Positions 16,453-26,900 of a stretch of DNA of 64,000 bases are shown here, one piece after another. Positions within the stretch are counted from its first letter, which is position 1. Every line of letters begins with the position of its first letter. The DNA lies in the NCBI RefSeq assembly GCF_047263945.1, contig NZ_JBLAVB010000003.1, positions 186,001-250,000 on the forward strand. The letters run 5' to 3'. This stretch comes from Rhodospirillum sp047263945. GTDB lineage: Bacteria; Pseudomonadota; Alphaproteobacteria; Rhodospirillales; Rhodospirillaceae. The notes under the pieces were generated by a model. It did not search any database. It was not told the DNA's origin and saw only the letters and a program-made list of their open reading frames with translations. A program made the translations under genes and the position numbers.

Positions 16453-17826
16453 ATGGCCACCAATTGGACCCCGGATAGCTGGCGCGCAAAGCCCATCTCC
16501 CAGGTGCCTGAGTATCCCGACGCTGCGCATGTCGCTGCTGTGGAATCCCAACTGGCCAAGTATCCTCCCCTGGTTTTTGCCGGCGAGGCCCGAAACCTGC
16601 GTGCCCAACTCGCCAAGGTGGCAGAGGGGAAGGGCTTCCTGCTGCAAGGGGGCGATTGCGCTGAAAGCTTCGCCGAGTTCTCCGCCAATACCATCCGCGA
16701 CACCTTCCGGGTGATGCTGCAGATGGCCGTTGTCCTGACCTATGGGGCGGCTCTGCCGGTGGTGAAGGTCGGTCGTATGGCCGGTCAGTTCGCCAAGCCC
16801 CGCAGTGCGCCTTCCGAAACCATCGATGGGATGGAATTGCCCAGCTACCGGGGCGATATGGTCAATGGCATGGATTTCACACCCGCGGCGCGGATCCCGG
16901 ACCCCGAGCGGTTGATGGCGGTGTACAACCAGTCCGCCAGCACGCTGAACTTGCTGCGGGCCTTCGCTCAGGGGGGCTATGCTGACCTGACCAAGGTGCA
17001 CCAATGGAACCTGGATTTCGTGGAAGGCAGCCCTCCCGCCGAGCGCTACCGGGCCTTCGCCGATCGCATCGCCGAAACCCTGGAATTCATGCAGGCCTGC
17101 GGCATTACGCCGGAAGCTGTACCCCAGATGCGGGAAACGGATTTCTACACCAGCCACGAGGCGCTGTTGCTGAACTACGAGCAGGCGCTCACCCGAGTGG
17201 ATAGCACGACGGGTCGGTGGTACGACTGCTCTGCCCATATGCTGTGGATCGGCGATCGGACCCGTGATCCCAATGGCGCCCATGTGGACTTCCTGCGGGG
17301 CGTGTCCAACCCCATCGGTCTCAAGGCAGGCCCGAGCATGACCCCCGATGGCCTGATCGAGCTTTGTGACCTGTTGAATCCCCTGAACGAAGCCGGGCGT
17401 CTGACGATTATTGTTCGCATGGGCGCGGGCAAGGTTGAAGCGGGCCTGCCCTCTCTGATCCGCGCCGTCGAGCGCGAGGGCAAGAAGGTGGTCTGGTCCT
17501 GCGACCCCATGCATGGCAATACCCAGAAGGCGGGCAACTTCAAGACCCGGGATTTCAAGAACATCCTTTCCGAAGTTACCGAATTCTTCGCCGTCCACCG
17601 GGCCGAGGGCACCCATGCCGGTGGTGTGCATTTCGAGATGACCGGCGCCGATGTGACCGAGTGTATCGGCGGCGCCCAGGCGATTACCGAGGCCGGCCTC
17701 GGCGACCGCTACCACACCCATTGCGATCCGCGACTGAATGCCAATCAGGCGTTGGAATTGGCCTTCCTGATCGCCGAGGCCCTGAAACATGAGCGGGGCC
17801 AGACTGTGGTGGCTCCCGCAGCTTGA
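16453..17826 (+). CDS. aroG: 3-deoxy-7-phosphoheptulonate synthase, class II
   Basis: The 457-residue enzyme condenses phosphoenolpyruvate and erythrose 4-phosphate in the first step of the shikimate pathway. Family signatures are the N-terminal WTPDSWRAKPISQVPEYPD, the GGDCAESFAEF metal/PEP loop, the substrate segments RGDMVNG and DLTKVHQWNLDF, and the C-terminal VWSCDPMHGNT and VHFEMTGADVTECIGG. This is the plant-like/AroAII class, not the E. coli AroFGH class. It has its own promoter region upstream. The symbol aroG is used loosely for class II enzymes. Confidence 0.92.
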   Translation: MATNWTPDSWRAKPISQVPEYPDAAHVAAVESQLAKYPPLVFAGEARNLRAQLAKVAEGKGFLLQGGDCAESFAEFSANTIRDTFRVMLQMAVVLTYGAALPVVKVGRMAGQFAKPRSAPSETIDGMELPSYRGDMVNGMDFTPAARIPDPERLMAVYNQSASTLNLLRAFAQGGYADLTKVHQWNLDFVEGSPPAERYRAFADRIAETLEFMQACGITPEAVPQMRETDFYTSHEALLLNYEQALTRVDSTTGRWYDCSAHMLWIGDRTRDPNGAHVDFLRGVSNPIGLKAGPSMTPDGLIELCDLLNPLNEAGRLTIIVRMGAGKVEAGLPSLIRAVEREGKKVVWSCDPMHGNTQKAGNFKTRDFKNILSEVTEFFAVHRAEGTHAGGVHFEMTGADVTECIGGAQAITEAGLGDRYHTHCDPRLNANQALELAFLIAEALKHERGQTVVAPAA

Positions 17827-17959
17827 TTTCGGTTGCTTCTCTTATGGTGTTTTGAGGGCTGCGTCCTGATCCGGGCCGTCCGGAGCGGATGGGAGAAGAC
17901 GAACAACAAGCGCGGGCCACCCCTGGCTCGTGAACAAGAAAGAGGGGAGGGGGTCCCCA

Positions 17960-19126
17960 ATGACGCATGATTCCGCCAATTGGCCCAGCGCGGCCAACGT
18001 GTCCAAATGGACAGACAAGTACTTCACTCGGACTTCTGCGGTGGTGAAGCATTTCGGAGATGCGCGGGTGACCTACGCGATCTTCATGCGCCGCCCCGTT
18101 TTGTTCGCCGGGCGGTTGGCCCTGGATTGGTTGACCGGGATCTGCGCCGACCGGGGCACCAAGGTCGAGGTCGAGGCAGTCTACAAGGAAGCCGATTGGA
18201 TCGGCGCGGGCGAGCCGATGGTCTATATCACCGGTTCCCTGTCCGAATTGTCGGAATTGGAGACCCTGTTCCTGCAGAAGTTGGGCGCCAGTTGTGTGGC
18301 GGCCTACAACGCCTATCACATGTGCATGGATCTGCCCGGGGTGGGCTTCCTGGCCATGGATGCCCGCCATTGTGCGGGGACCGAAATGGCCGAATTGATG
18401 GCCTATGCGGCCTCCGTCGGCAGTGAACGGGCCCGCCGCAAGGCCGACGCCAAGGGGTTCATCGGCAATGCCACCGATGCGACAGCCCACTACTTCGGCA
18501 ACGAATTCGGCCTGGGAACCATGCCCCACAGCCTGATCGGCTACGCGGGCTCCACCCTGCGGGCGGCCGAAATGTTCCACGAGACCCATCCGGAGACGGA
18601 TCTGATTGTCCTGGTCGATTACTTCGGGCAGGAGATCACGGACGCCCTGGCTGTCTGCCATCGCTTCCCGGATTTGGCCGCCCAGGGCAAAGTCGGCGTG
18701 CGTCTGGATACCCACGGCGGTCGGTTTATTGAGGGTTTGGACACCCAGAGTTCCTACGAAGTGCTGGAGCGCAACGCCACCGACGCCATTCGCGGATATC
18801 GCTCGGAAACGGAATTGCGGGATTTGATCGGAACGGGTGTCTCGGCCGCAGCCATCTGGCATATGCGCGAGAGTCTGGATCGGGCGGGTTTCCCAAAGGC
18901 CCGGATCATCGCCTCCTCGGGCTTCTCCCCAGCCAAATGTCGGGTCATGGCCTACGCCAATTGTCCCATTGACGTGATCGGCACGGGGTCCTACCTGCCG
19001 AGAAACTGGGGAGAGACCTACGCAACGGCGGATATCATCAGCTATGATGGTGCGCCTCGGGTGAAGGTCGGCCGTGAATTTCTGCTCAAGAAGCGGGACG
19101 AACCGGCGCCCAGGGAGCGGGGATAA
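17960..19126 (+). CDS. pncB: Nicotinate phosphoribosyltransferase
   Basis: The 388-residue enzyme makes nicotinate mononucleotide from nicotinate and PRPP in NAD salvage. Characteristic parts are KWTDKYFTRT at the N-terminus, the NAYHMCMDLPGVGFLAMDAR region, GTMPHSLIGYAGST, and VRLDTHGGRFIEGLD around the PRPP/substrate site. The start at ATG 17960 is preceded by a GGGGAGGGGG Shine-Dalgarno region; an in-frame ATG at 17930 would add ten residues that span that site. NAD synthetase follows 156 bases downstream, which supports a NAD-biosynthesis role. Confidence 0.88.
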   Translation: MTHDSANWPSAANVSKWTDKYFTRTSAVVKHFGDARVTYAIFMRRPVLFAGRLALDWLTGICADRGTKVEVEAVYKEADWIGAGEPMVYITGSLSELSELETLFLQKLGASCVAAYNAYHMCMDLPGVGFLAMDARHCAGTEMAELMAYAASVGSERARRKADAKGFIGNATDATAHYFGNEFGLGTMPHSLIGYAGSTLRAAEMFHETHPETDLIVLVDYFGQEITDALAVCHRFPDLAAQGKVGVRLDTHGGRFIEGLDTQSSYEVLERNATDAIRGYRSETELRDLIGTGVSAAAIWHMRESLDRAGFPKARIIASSGFSPAKCRVMAYANCPIDVIGTGSYLPRNWGETYATADIISYDGAPRVKVGREFLLKKRDEPAPRERG

Positions 19127-19194
19127 AGGGGTGCATGAAGGGGAGGCATCGGGCGATGTTTCCCTCGGTTCAGCGTCCTGTCCCTTGACGCTCT

Positions 19195-19223
19195 CCTCCC
19201 CCCGGTCTTAGCTTGCCCTGCTC
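19195..19223 (+). promoter_or_regulatory. Weak candidate promoter upstream of nadE
   Basis: TTGACG (19195-19200) and TTAGCT (19218-19223) are 17 bases apart in the gap between pncB and nadE. The -35 box is good, but the -10 box matches consensus at only two positions, so this is tentative. Confidence 0.3.
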
Positions 19224-19282
19224 CGTGGCGCTTTTTGGGGGTCACAATGGGCGCTGTTTTTCCTCGCGGTGGGATCCCATCC

Positions 19283-20941
19283 ATGACCAAACGCCTGTCC
19301 ATCGCCCTGTGTCAGATCAACCCCACAGTGGGTGATATCCCGGGCAATCGGGCCCTGATTCGCGCAAGCAGGGCAAAGGCCCAGACGCTGGGCGCCGATT
19401 TGGCCGTCTTTCCGGAACTTTGCCTGACCGGATATCCTCCCGAGGATTTGGTCTTGCGCGATGCGTTTCTCGACTGGGTTCAAGAGACCGTGGAGGATCT
19501 GGCGCGAGAGACCGCAGATGGCGGTCCCGCTCTGCTCGTGGGGGCGCCCTGGCGGGAGGATGGCCAGAGGTTTAACGCGGCTCTGTTGCTTGACGGGGGT
19601 GTGATCGCCGGGCGGGCGCTCAAGCACCATTTGCCCAATTACGGCGTGTTCGACGAAAAGCGGGTCTTCGATATCGGTCCTTTGCCCGACCCGATTCCCT
19701 TTCGCGGGGCGCAACTGGGTGTCCTGGTCTGCGAGGACATGTGGTTCCCCGACGTGGCCGGACATCTGGCCGAGAAGGGGGCGGACATGCTGGTCATCCC
19801 CAATGGCTCCCCCTACGACGTGGAGAAGGACGAGGCCCGCCTGTTCCATGCCCGGGGCCGGGTGGCGGAAACCAACCTGCCTTTGCTCTATGTCAACCAG
19901 ATTTGCGGTCAGGATGAATTGGTGTTTGATGGTGCCTCCTTCGTCGTGAATGGGGATGGGGAGCTTCGGCTCCAAGCCCCACGCTGGGCGGAAGACCTGT
20001 CTCTGGCCGTGCTGTCCAAGGGAGGCGATGGATGGTCGGTGGAGGCGGGGGGCCGGGCGCCGATGCCCTCCCGCTGGGAGGACATTTATCAGGCCATGAC
20101 CCTGGGCTTGCGGGATTACGTGACCAAGAACGGCTTTCCCGGGGTGGTTCTGGGCCTTTCCGGGGGGATCGATAGCGCCATTTCAGCGGCGGTGGCCGTG
20201 GATGCCCTGGGGGCCGACAAGGTCCATTGCGTCATGATGCCCAGCCCCTACACGAGCCGCGAGAGCCTGGAGGACGCCGCAGAATGCGCCCGTCTGCTGG
20301 GGACGCGCCTGGATGAGGTCAACATCGGCCCGGCCATGGAGGCCTTCGACGCCATGCTCGCCCCGGTTTTCGCGGGGCAGGCCCCGGGCATCACCGAGGA
20401 AAACATCCAGTCCCGGTCCCGGGGGCTGACCCTGATGGCCATCTCCAACAAGTTGGGGCCCATGCTGTTGACCACTGGTAACAAGTCGGAAATGAGCGTC
20501 GGGTACGCCACCCTCTATGGCGACATGTGCGGGGGCTATTCGGTCCTGAAGGATGTGTATAAGACCACCGTCTTCGCCCTCTGTCGGTGGCGCAATGCGC
20601 ATAAGCCCGTCGGCGCCTTGGGGCCGGAGGGGGCGGTGATGCCCGAGCGGGTGATCACCAAGCCGCCGTCCGCAGAACTGCGTCCGGACCAGAAGGACGA
20701 GGACAGCCTGCCGCCCTATGACGAGTTGGACCTGATCCTCCATATGATGATTGAGGAGCAGCAGGGCATTTCCGCCATCGTCTCCAAGACCGGACTGGAT
20801 CGGGCTAAAGTTGAACGGGTCTGGACCCTGCTCCAGCGGGCGGAGTACAAACGTCGCCAGGCCCCGCCCGGCGTGAAAATCACCGAACTTTCCTTCGGGC
20901 GGGAGCGCCGCTACCCCCTGACCAATGCCTACAAAGGATAA
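19283..20941 (+). CDS. nadE: Glutamine-dependent NAD+ synthase
   Basis: The 552-residue two-domain enzyme completes NAD synthesis. The N-terminal nitrilase-like glutaminase domain has the Glu-Lys-Cys triad in FPELCLTGYPPEDL, LKHHLPNYGVFDEKRVF and GVLVCEDMWFPD. The C-terminal ATP-pyrophosphatase domain has the SGGIDSA P-loop (VVLGLSGGIDSAISAAVAV) and TTGNKSEMSVGYATLYGD. The ATG at 19283 begins MTKRLSIALCQINPTVGD, matching the family start. The stop lies 10 bases before gltX, so both are likely co-transcribed. Confidence 0.93.
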   Translation: MTKRLSIALCQINPTVGDIPGNRALIRASRAKAQTLGADLAVFPELCLTGYPPEDLVLRDAFLDWVQETVEDLARETADGGPALLVGAPWREDGQRFNAALLLDGGVIAGRALKHHLPNYGVFDEKRVFDIGPLPDPIPFRGAQLGVLVCEDMWFPDVAGHLAEKGADMLVIPNGSPYDVEKDEARLFHARGRVAETNLPLLYVNQICGQDELVFDGASFVVNGDGELRLQAPRWAEDLSLAVLSKGGDGWSVEAGGRAPMPSRWEDIYQAMTLGLRDYVTKNGFPGVVLGLSGGIDSAISAAVAVDALGADKVHCVMMPSPYTSRESLEDAAECARLLGTRLDEVNIGPAMEAFDAMLAPVFAGQAPGITEENIQSRSRGLTLMAISNKLGPMLLTTGNKSEMSVGYATLYGDMCGGYSVLKDVYKTTVFALCRWRNAHKPVGALGPEGAVMPERVITKPPSAELRPDQKDEDSLPPYDELDLILHMMIEEQQGISAIVSKTGLDRAKVERVWTLLQRAEYKRRQAPPGVKITELSFGRERRYPLTNAYKG

Positions 20942-20951
20942 CCACCCCACC

Positions 20952-22286
20952 ATGTCCCGGGTTCTCGTTCGTTTCGCCCCCAGTCCCACGGGCCGTTTGC
21001 ACCTGGGCAACGCCCGTGTGGCTGTGCTCAACTGGCTCTATGCCCGGGCCAATGGCGGGGCCATGATCCTGCGTATGGATGATACCGACACCGCCCGCGG
21101 GTCGGAAGAATTTGCCCAAGGGATCCGCGATGACCTGGTTTGGCTGGGCCTGGATTGGGAGCGGGAGGAAAGCCAACGCGCCCGCACCGCCCGCCATATC
21201 GAGGCGGTGGAGGATCTGAAAACCAAGGGGCGGCTTTACCCCTGCTACGAAACGGCGGAGGAGCTGGAATACAAGCGCCGCCGCCAGCGCGCCCGGGGCC
21301 AACCGCCGGTTTATGACCGGACCGGTCTGACCCAGACCGCCGAAGAACGGGCCGCCCTGGAGGCCGAGGGCCGCAAGCCCCATTGGCGCTTCCTGCTCGA
21401 TCACGAAGACATCACCTGGGAGGACATGGCCCGGGGGGCGTGCCACTACCGGGGCTCCCACCTGTCCGATCCGGTCCTGATCCGCGAGGATGGCACGCTG
21501 CTCTACACCCTGCCCTCGGTGGTGGATGACATCGATTTCGGGATCACCCATGTGATCCGAGGCGAGGACCATGTGGTCAATACCGCCGTGCAAATTCAAA
21601 TCTGCCGTGTCCTGGGGGGCGAGCCACCGGCCTATGCCCATATGCCCCTGGTGCTGGCTGCGGACGGCTCGGGCCTGTCCAAGCGGGAGGGCTCGCTGTC
21701 ACTGTCGGACCTGCGGAGCCAGGGCATCGAGCCGGCAGCGGTGACCGCCCTGCTGGCCGCGTTGGGTACGGCAGAGGCTCCCCATCCGGAGCGCTCTCTG
21801 GATGATCTGGCCCAGACATTCCGCATTGACGGCTATGGCCGCTCTGCCCCGCGCCTGGACCCCGCCGAGCTGGACCGTCTGAGCGCCCATGTGGTCCGCG
21901 GCCTGACCCTGGAGCAGGTGGCTGCCCGGGGGATCTCCGTGTCGGAGGCTCTGTGGGAGGCCCTGCGCCCGAACTTGGTGAAGCTGTCCGATCTGTCCGA
22001 TTGGGTGGCTTTGGTGGACGGGCCGGTGACACCGGTTGTCGAGGCCGATGACGCGGAGATGATCGCCAAGGCTGCCGCCCTTCTGCCGCCAGAGCCCTGG
22101 GACGGGGACACCTGGAAGGCCTGGACCAATGCGGTTAAGGCGGAGACGGGCCGTAAGGGCAAGGGGCTGTTCATGCCCCTGCGCAAGGCCTTGACGGGTC
22201 TCGATCATGGACCGGAACTGGGCGTCCTGCTGCCGCTGATCGGACGGGACCGAACGCTGGCCCGACTGACCGGCCAACCCGGCTGA
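20952..22286 (+). CDS. gltX: Glutamyl-tRNA synthetase
   Basis: The 444-residue class I synthetase charges tRNA-Glu. The HIGH-type motif is HLGN (residues 17-20) in APSPTGRLHLGNARVAVLNW, and the KMSKS-type motif is LSKRE near residue 243. The length and C-terminal anticodon-binding domain exclude the shorter GluQ. The ATG at 20952 has an AAAGGAT upstream; an in-frame ATG at 20925 overlaps nadE and is less likely. Alphaproteobacteria often have two gltX genes with different tRNA preference, so misacylation of tRNA-Gln is possible here. Confidence 0.92.
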   Translation: MSRVLVRFAPSPTGRLHLGNARVAVLNWLYARANGGAMILRMDDTDTARGSEEFAQGIRDDLVWLGLDWEREESQRARTARHIEAVEDLKTKGRLYPCYETAEELEYKRRRQRARGQPPVYDRTGLTQTAEERAALEAEGRKPHWRFLLDHEDITWEDMARGACHYRGSHLSDPVLIREDGTLLYTLPSVVDDIDFGITHVIRGEDHVVNTAVQIQICRVLGGEPPAYAHMPLVLAADGSGLSKREGSLSLSDLRSQGIEPAAVTALLAALGTAEAPHPERSLDDLAQTFRIDGYGRSAPRLDPAELDRLSAHVVRGLTLEQVAARGISVSEALWEALRPNLVKLSDLSDWVALVDGPVTPVVEADDAEMIAKAAALLPPEPWDGDTWKAWTNAVKAETGRKGKGLFMPLRKALTGLDHGPELGVLLPLIGRDRTLARLTGQPG

Positions 22287-22317
22287 ACGTTCGTTACAAA
22301 AAGAGGGAAACGGGGCC

Positions 22318-23700
22318 ATGGCCGCGACATTGCGCATTCACAATACCATGACCAGGACCAAGGAGGACTTCGTCCCCCTGGATCCCACCCATGTGACCCT
22401 CTACGTCTGCGGTCCCACGGTCTATGACCGGGCGCATATCGGCAACGCCCGCCCGGCCATTGTCTTTGATGTGCTGGCCCGCCTGCTGCGGAGCCTGTTT
22501 CCGAAGGTGACCTATGCGCGCAACATCACCGATGTGGACGATAAGATTAACGCGCGCTCCCGGGAGAGTGGCCGCTCCATTGGTGAGATCACCGAGGAGA
22601 CCGCCGCTTGGTACCATGAGGATTTAGCGGCCTTGAACGTGCTGCTTCCCGACCTGGAGCCCCGGGCAACGGCCCATATCGACGATATGGTGCGGATGAT
22701 CGAGGATCTGGTCGCCAAGGGCCACGCCTATGAGGCCGATGGCCATGTTCTGTTCAGTGTTCCGAGCATGGAGACCTATGGCCGTCTGTCCGGCCGCTCC
22801 ATGGAAGATATGATTGCCGGAGCCAGGGTGGAGGTCGCACCGTACAAGCGTGACCCGTCCGATTTCGTCCTATGGAAACCCTCGGGCGATGATACCCCGG
22901 GGTGGGAGAGTCCCTGGGGTCGGGGCCGCCCGGGGTGGCATATCGAATGCTCGGCCATGTCTTCGCGCTATCTGGGCACCAGCTTCGATATCCATGGGGG
23001 CGGGCTCGACTTGATCTTTCCCCATCACGAGAACGAAATCGCGCAAAGTACCTGCTGCAACGGATCGGGCAGTTTCGCCCGCTACTGGATGCACAACGGC
23101 ATGCTGATGGTCGAAGGGGAGAAGATGTCCAAATCCCTGGGCAACTTCTTCACCGTCCAGGACTTGCTGGCTCAGCAGCCGGGGGAGGCCCTGCGCCTGT
23201 GCATGCTCGCGACTCATTATCGCCAACCCCTGGATTGGACCAGTGAGGGCCTGGAGCAGGCCCGCAAGACCCTGGACCGCTATTACGGCGCCCTGGGGCG
23301 GGTTGCCGATCTGGAGGCCGAGGAGCGTCCCGTGCCAGAAGGGGTTTTGGCCGCCCTCTGCGATGACCTGAACACGCCCAAGGCTCTGTCCGAACTCCAT
23401 GGGCTTCTGGGGGAGTTGAATCGGGCCGAAGCCCCCGCTGACAAAGCGCGCCTGAAGGGAGATATGCTCTCTGCAGGGGCTCTTCTTGGTCTGCTGGGAC
23501 AGGATCCGGAGGTGTGGCTGCGTGGCGGAGAGGGGGAGGATGACGGTTTGGCCGCCCGGGTGGAGGGGCTGATCCAAGACCGGAAAGATGCCAGGAAGGC
23601 CAAGAATTTTGCTCGGGCTGATGAAATCCGGGAGAATCTGGCTGCGGAGGGCATTGTACTGGAGGACGGTCCCCAAGGGACAAGCTGGCGGAAAGCGTGA
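22318..23700 (+). CDS. cysS: Cysteinyl-tRNA synthetase
   Basis: The 460-residue class I synthetase charges tRNA-Cys. Zinc ligand C31 lies in YVCGPTVYDRAHIGNARP, with HIGN at residues 40-43, and KMSKS at 269-273 (GEKMSKSLGNF). The CSAMSSRYLGTSFDIHGGG segment is also typical. It starts 31 bases after gltX with an AGAGGG Shine-Dalgarno region, consistent with an operon. Confidence 0.95.
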   Translation: MAATLRIHNTMTRTKEDFVPLDPTHVTLYVCGPTVYDRAHIGNARPAIVFDVLARLLRSLFPKVTYARNITDVDDKINARSRESGRSIGEITEETAAWYHEDLAALNVLLPDLEPRATAHIDDMVRMIEDLVAKGHAYEADGHVLFSVPSMETYGRLSGRSMEDMIAGARVEVAPYKRDPSDFVLWKPSGDDTPGWESPWGRGRPGWHIECSAMSSRYLGTSFDIHGGGLDLIFPHHENEIAQSTCCNGSGSFARYWMHNGMLMVEGEKMSKSLGNFFTVQDLLAQQPGEALRLCMLATHYRQPLDWTSEGLEQARKTLDRYYGALGRVADLEAEERPVPEGVLAALCDDLNTPKALSELHGLLGELNRAEAPADKARLKGDMLSAGALLGLLGQDPEVWLRGGEGEDDGLAARVEGLIQDRKDARKAKNFARADEIRENLAAEGIVLEDGPQGTSWRKA

Positions 23701-23900
23701 CGTTTGATGTCCGTTGGCTGTTGAATTGGACGCGGATATATTCTCCCATAGGAAACGTGATACCAGGAGTGCCATTTTCCTACCCTGGCTTAGGGGAACT
23801 GACTAGTCTGAGTGACCATCCGGTTTGCTGTCCGGGCGGAACTGGCTAGGTACGGAGGTCAAGAAACGAACCCCGACCTTACGCCTGTGGGAAGAGTGGG

Positions 23901-26900
23901 ATGCTGACTGTACTTTTAATTGAGGACAATACTCACGATAGCGAAGTCGTGGCCGCTCTTTTGGCCGAGGCTGACTGTGATGATATTGTTATCGATCATG
24001 CCTCCTCCCTGGAACAGGCACGGGTTCTGGTGAAGGGGCGCGAGTCCGGCCATGATGTCATTGTCTTCGCCCTGGAATTGGCGGGGGAGCCAGGAATGGA
24101 TCCCTTGGATACCGTTCTATCCCTTGGCAGAGGCGCTGCCGTGGTGGCTATCACTGACCTGCACGACGAGGCGATTGCCGAGTCCACGCTGCGGCGAGGT
24201 GCCCATGACGTGTTGGTGAAGGACTGCCTGACCGGTGATCTGCTGCGACGGTCCATTCACTATGCTGTGTCCTGTGCGGGCTTTCTGGTGGATGCCTCGG
24301 CCCCTGACGGCTTCTCCTTTAAAGCCCTGTTCGATGGCTTGGACGACGGTATTGTTGTCCTTGATCCGCAGTGGTCCGAGGCGGGTGAAGTGCTGGATTT
24401 CGCCCTTCGTTTCGTCAATCCCTCGGGGGTCGGCCTGCTCGGCCTGCCGGGTCGGGATTTGGCTGTCGAGGGTGTTTGGAAACAGGCCGATCGAATGGGG
24501 CTGACCGGGCATCTCGACTGGTTGGCCCAGGTGAAGACAGGGCGGGCCTCCGCCTCAATTCAGACCATGGTGGGTGGCGCGGAGGGGCGGACCCGGGTGC
24601 GCCTATCTGCGACCCCCTTGGGCCAAGGTGTGGTTGTCACAATGACCGACCTGACCCCGCGCGTGGGCCCTGACGCCATGATGCGGACCGCTTTGGACGA
24701 TGCCCAGGCGGCCCAAGAGGCCACACTCCGCCTGCTCGACACCCTAAGCCACGAGGCCCGAGTCCCCCTGACCTCCGTCGTCGATTATGCCCATAAGATC
24801 GAGGCCGATCAGGAGGGACCCAAGGTGGCGGAATATGCCCGCCATATCGCCGATGCCGCCCAGGGTATGGAGCGGATGCTCGGTGATTTTCTGGATCGCA
24901 AACGGTTGGAAGATTTGGCCCAGGATGTGCCTGGGGATCTTGAAGGCCGCCGCCTGATGTTCGATCTGGCTCCAGATCTGATCTGTGTGGTTGAGGGCGG
25001 GGTGATCCGCTTGATCAACCCTGCGGGGGCCAGCATGTTGGGTCTGTCCCAGGCGGAGGCGCGGGGGCAGGTGTTTCTGTCCTTCGTCACATCCAGCAGT
25101 CAGGATCTCTTTCGCTCGGGGCTCGCGGATATGATGCGTGACCGATCCCGTCACATGGCGACTCTGGTGCGCGGAGACGGGGTTGAACGGGAGGTCACGG
25201 TTTCCGCCGCACCTTTTGGCCCCAATGGCGGTTCGGGGGGGGGCTCCTACCTGGTTCTCGCCCGGGATACCACTGACCTGGAGCAGGCGCACCGGGCCGC
25301 CCGGGAGCGGGAGGCTTGGTTGAGGGCCATCACGGAAACCATGGTGGATGCCCTGATCGTCATTGATGGAAGGGGGCGGGTCGAAAGTTTCAATCCCGCA
25401 GCCGAGCGCATGTTTGGCTACAAGGCGGAAGAGATCCTGGGGCAGTCCATCAATCTCCTGATGAACAAGGTTGATGCGGTGAGCCATGATTTGTATTTGG
25501 CTCGCTTCCTGGAAACCCGGATATCAAAGGTGATCGGCATTGGCCGGGAATTGTGGGCGCGCCGGGCCGACGGCAGCGATTTTCCCATTGAACTGGCTCT
25601 GTCGGTGATGGAACCTGATGGGGTCCCACGCTTTGTTGGCGTGATCCGGGATATCACCGATCGGAAGGAATACGAACGGCGTTTGATGGATGTCGCGACC
25701 CTGGAACCCTTGACCGGTTTGCCCAATCGGGTTCTGCTGCGCGAAAAGCTGGCCACAGCGGCCCGACGGGCAAAGGCGGCCGCCGAATGCTTCGCTGTTC
25801 TGTTCGTCGATTTGGACCATTTCAAGAAGATTAATGATACCCTGGGACATGTGGTGGGGGATACGGTGATCCGCGAGATCGGCCGCCGGGTTCAGAGGCA
25901 TCTGAAGCCCGAAAACGGAGATCTGGTGGCGCATTTGGGCGGTGATGAGTTCACCATGATTCTGGGATCTATGCGCAATCGGGAGGACGTGAGGCTGCGC
26001 GCCGATGCGTTGCTCGCTGACTTGGCTTTGCCCTACGAGTTCGATGGGCGGGAAGTCTATACCACCGCCACCCTGGGCGCGGTCCTGTTTCCAGAAGACG
26101 GGGCGGATATTCCCACCCTCTTGCAGAATGTGGATACCGCTGTTCACCATGCCAAGCGTGGGGGGCGGGGCGGTCTGACCTTTTATGAGGAAGACCTGTC
26201 TGAAAGTGCCACGCGTCGCCTTCGCATTGAAACCGGCCTGCGCCGCGCCCTGGAGCGGGATGAATTCGATCTTCACTATCAAGCCAAGGTCGATTTGGTG
26301 ACCGGCGGTGTGGTGGGCGCGGAGGCGCTGTTGCGCTGGGATGGTCAGGACGTGGGCAGCGTCTCTCCCGCTGAGTTCGTTCCCGTGGCCGAGGAAACGG
26401 GACTGGTGCTTCCCATTGGGGAATGGGTCCTGCGTCGGGCCTGCGAGCAGACACAGGCTTGGGTCCGCAAGGGACTGCCCCCTATCCGCATGGGGGTGAA
26501 CCTGTCCGCCCGTCAGTTCAGCGATCCCGATCTCGCCGACAAGGTGGGGATAATCCTCGCCGAAACGGGGTTGGAGCCGGGCATGTTGGATCTGGAACTG
26601 ACCGAAAGCATGCTGGTGGAACAGGGGAACCAGGCCGTGAGTGCCTTGAACCGACTGAAATCACTGGGTATCACCCTGTCCATCGACGATTTCGGTACGG
26701 GGTATTCCTCGCTCAGCTACTTGAAGCGGTTCCCCATCGATTACCTGAAAATCGATCGCTCCTTCGTGATGGACCTGCCCAACAACCACGATGACATGGC
26801 GATCACGCGGGCCATCGTCAGTATGGCCAACGCGCTTCGTCTGCGGCTGGTCGCCGAGGGCATCGAGACCCCGGAGCAGGCGGAGTTTTTGAAGGGGCTG

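Noticed and set aside
16370..16714. Possible leader peptide (MCLDWLYPSS) upstream of DAHP synthase
   Set aside because: The frame continues past 100 codons into the enzyme gene and no attenuator stem-loops were found, so a classical leader peptide is not supported.
23701..23900. Possible tRNA or riboswitch upstream of the GGDEF/EAL gene
   Set aside because: No cloverleaf or known riboswitch core could be folded by eye in this 200-bp gap.
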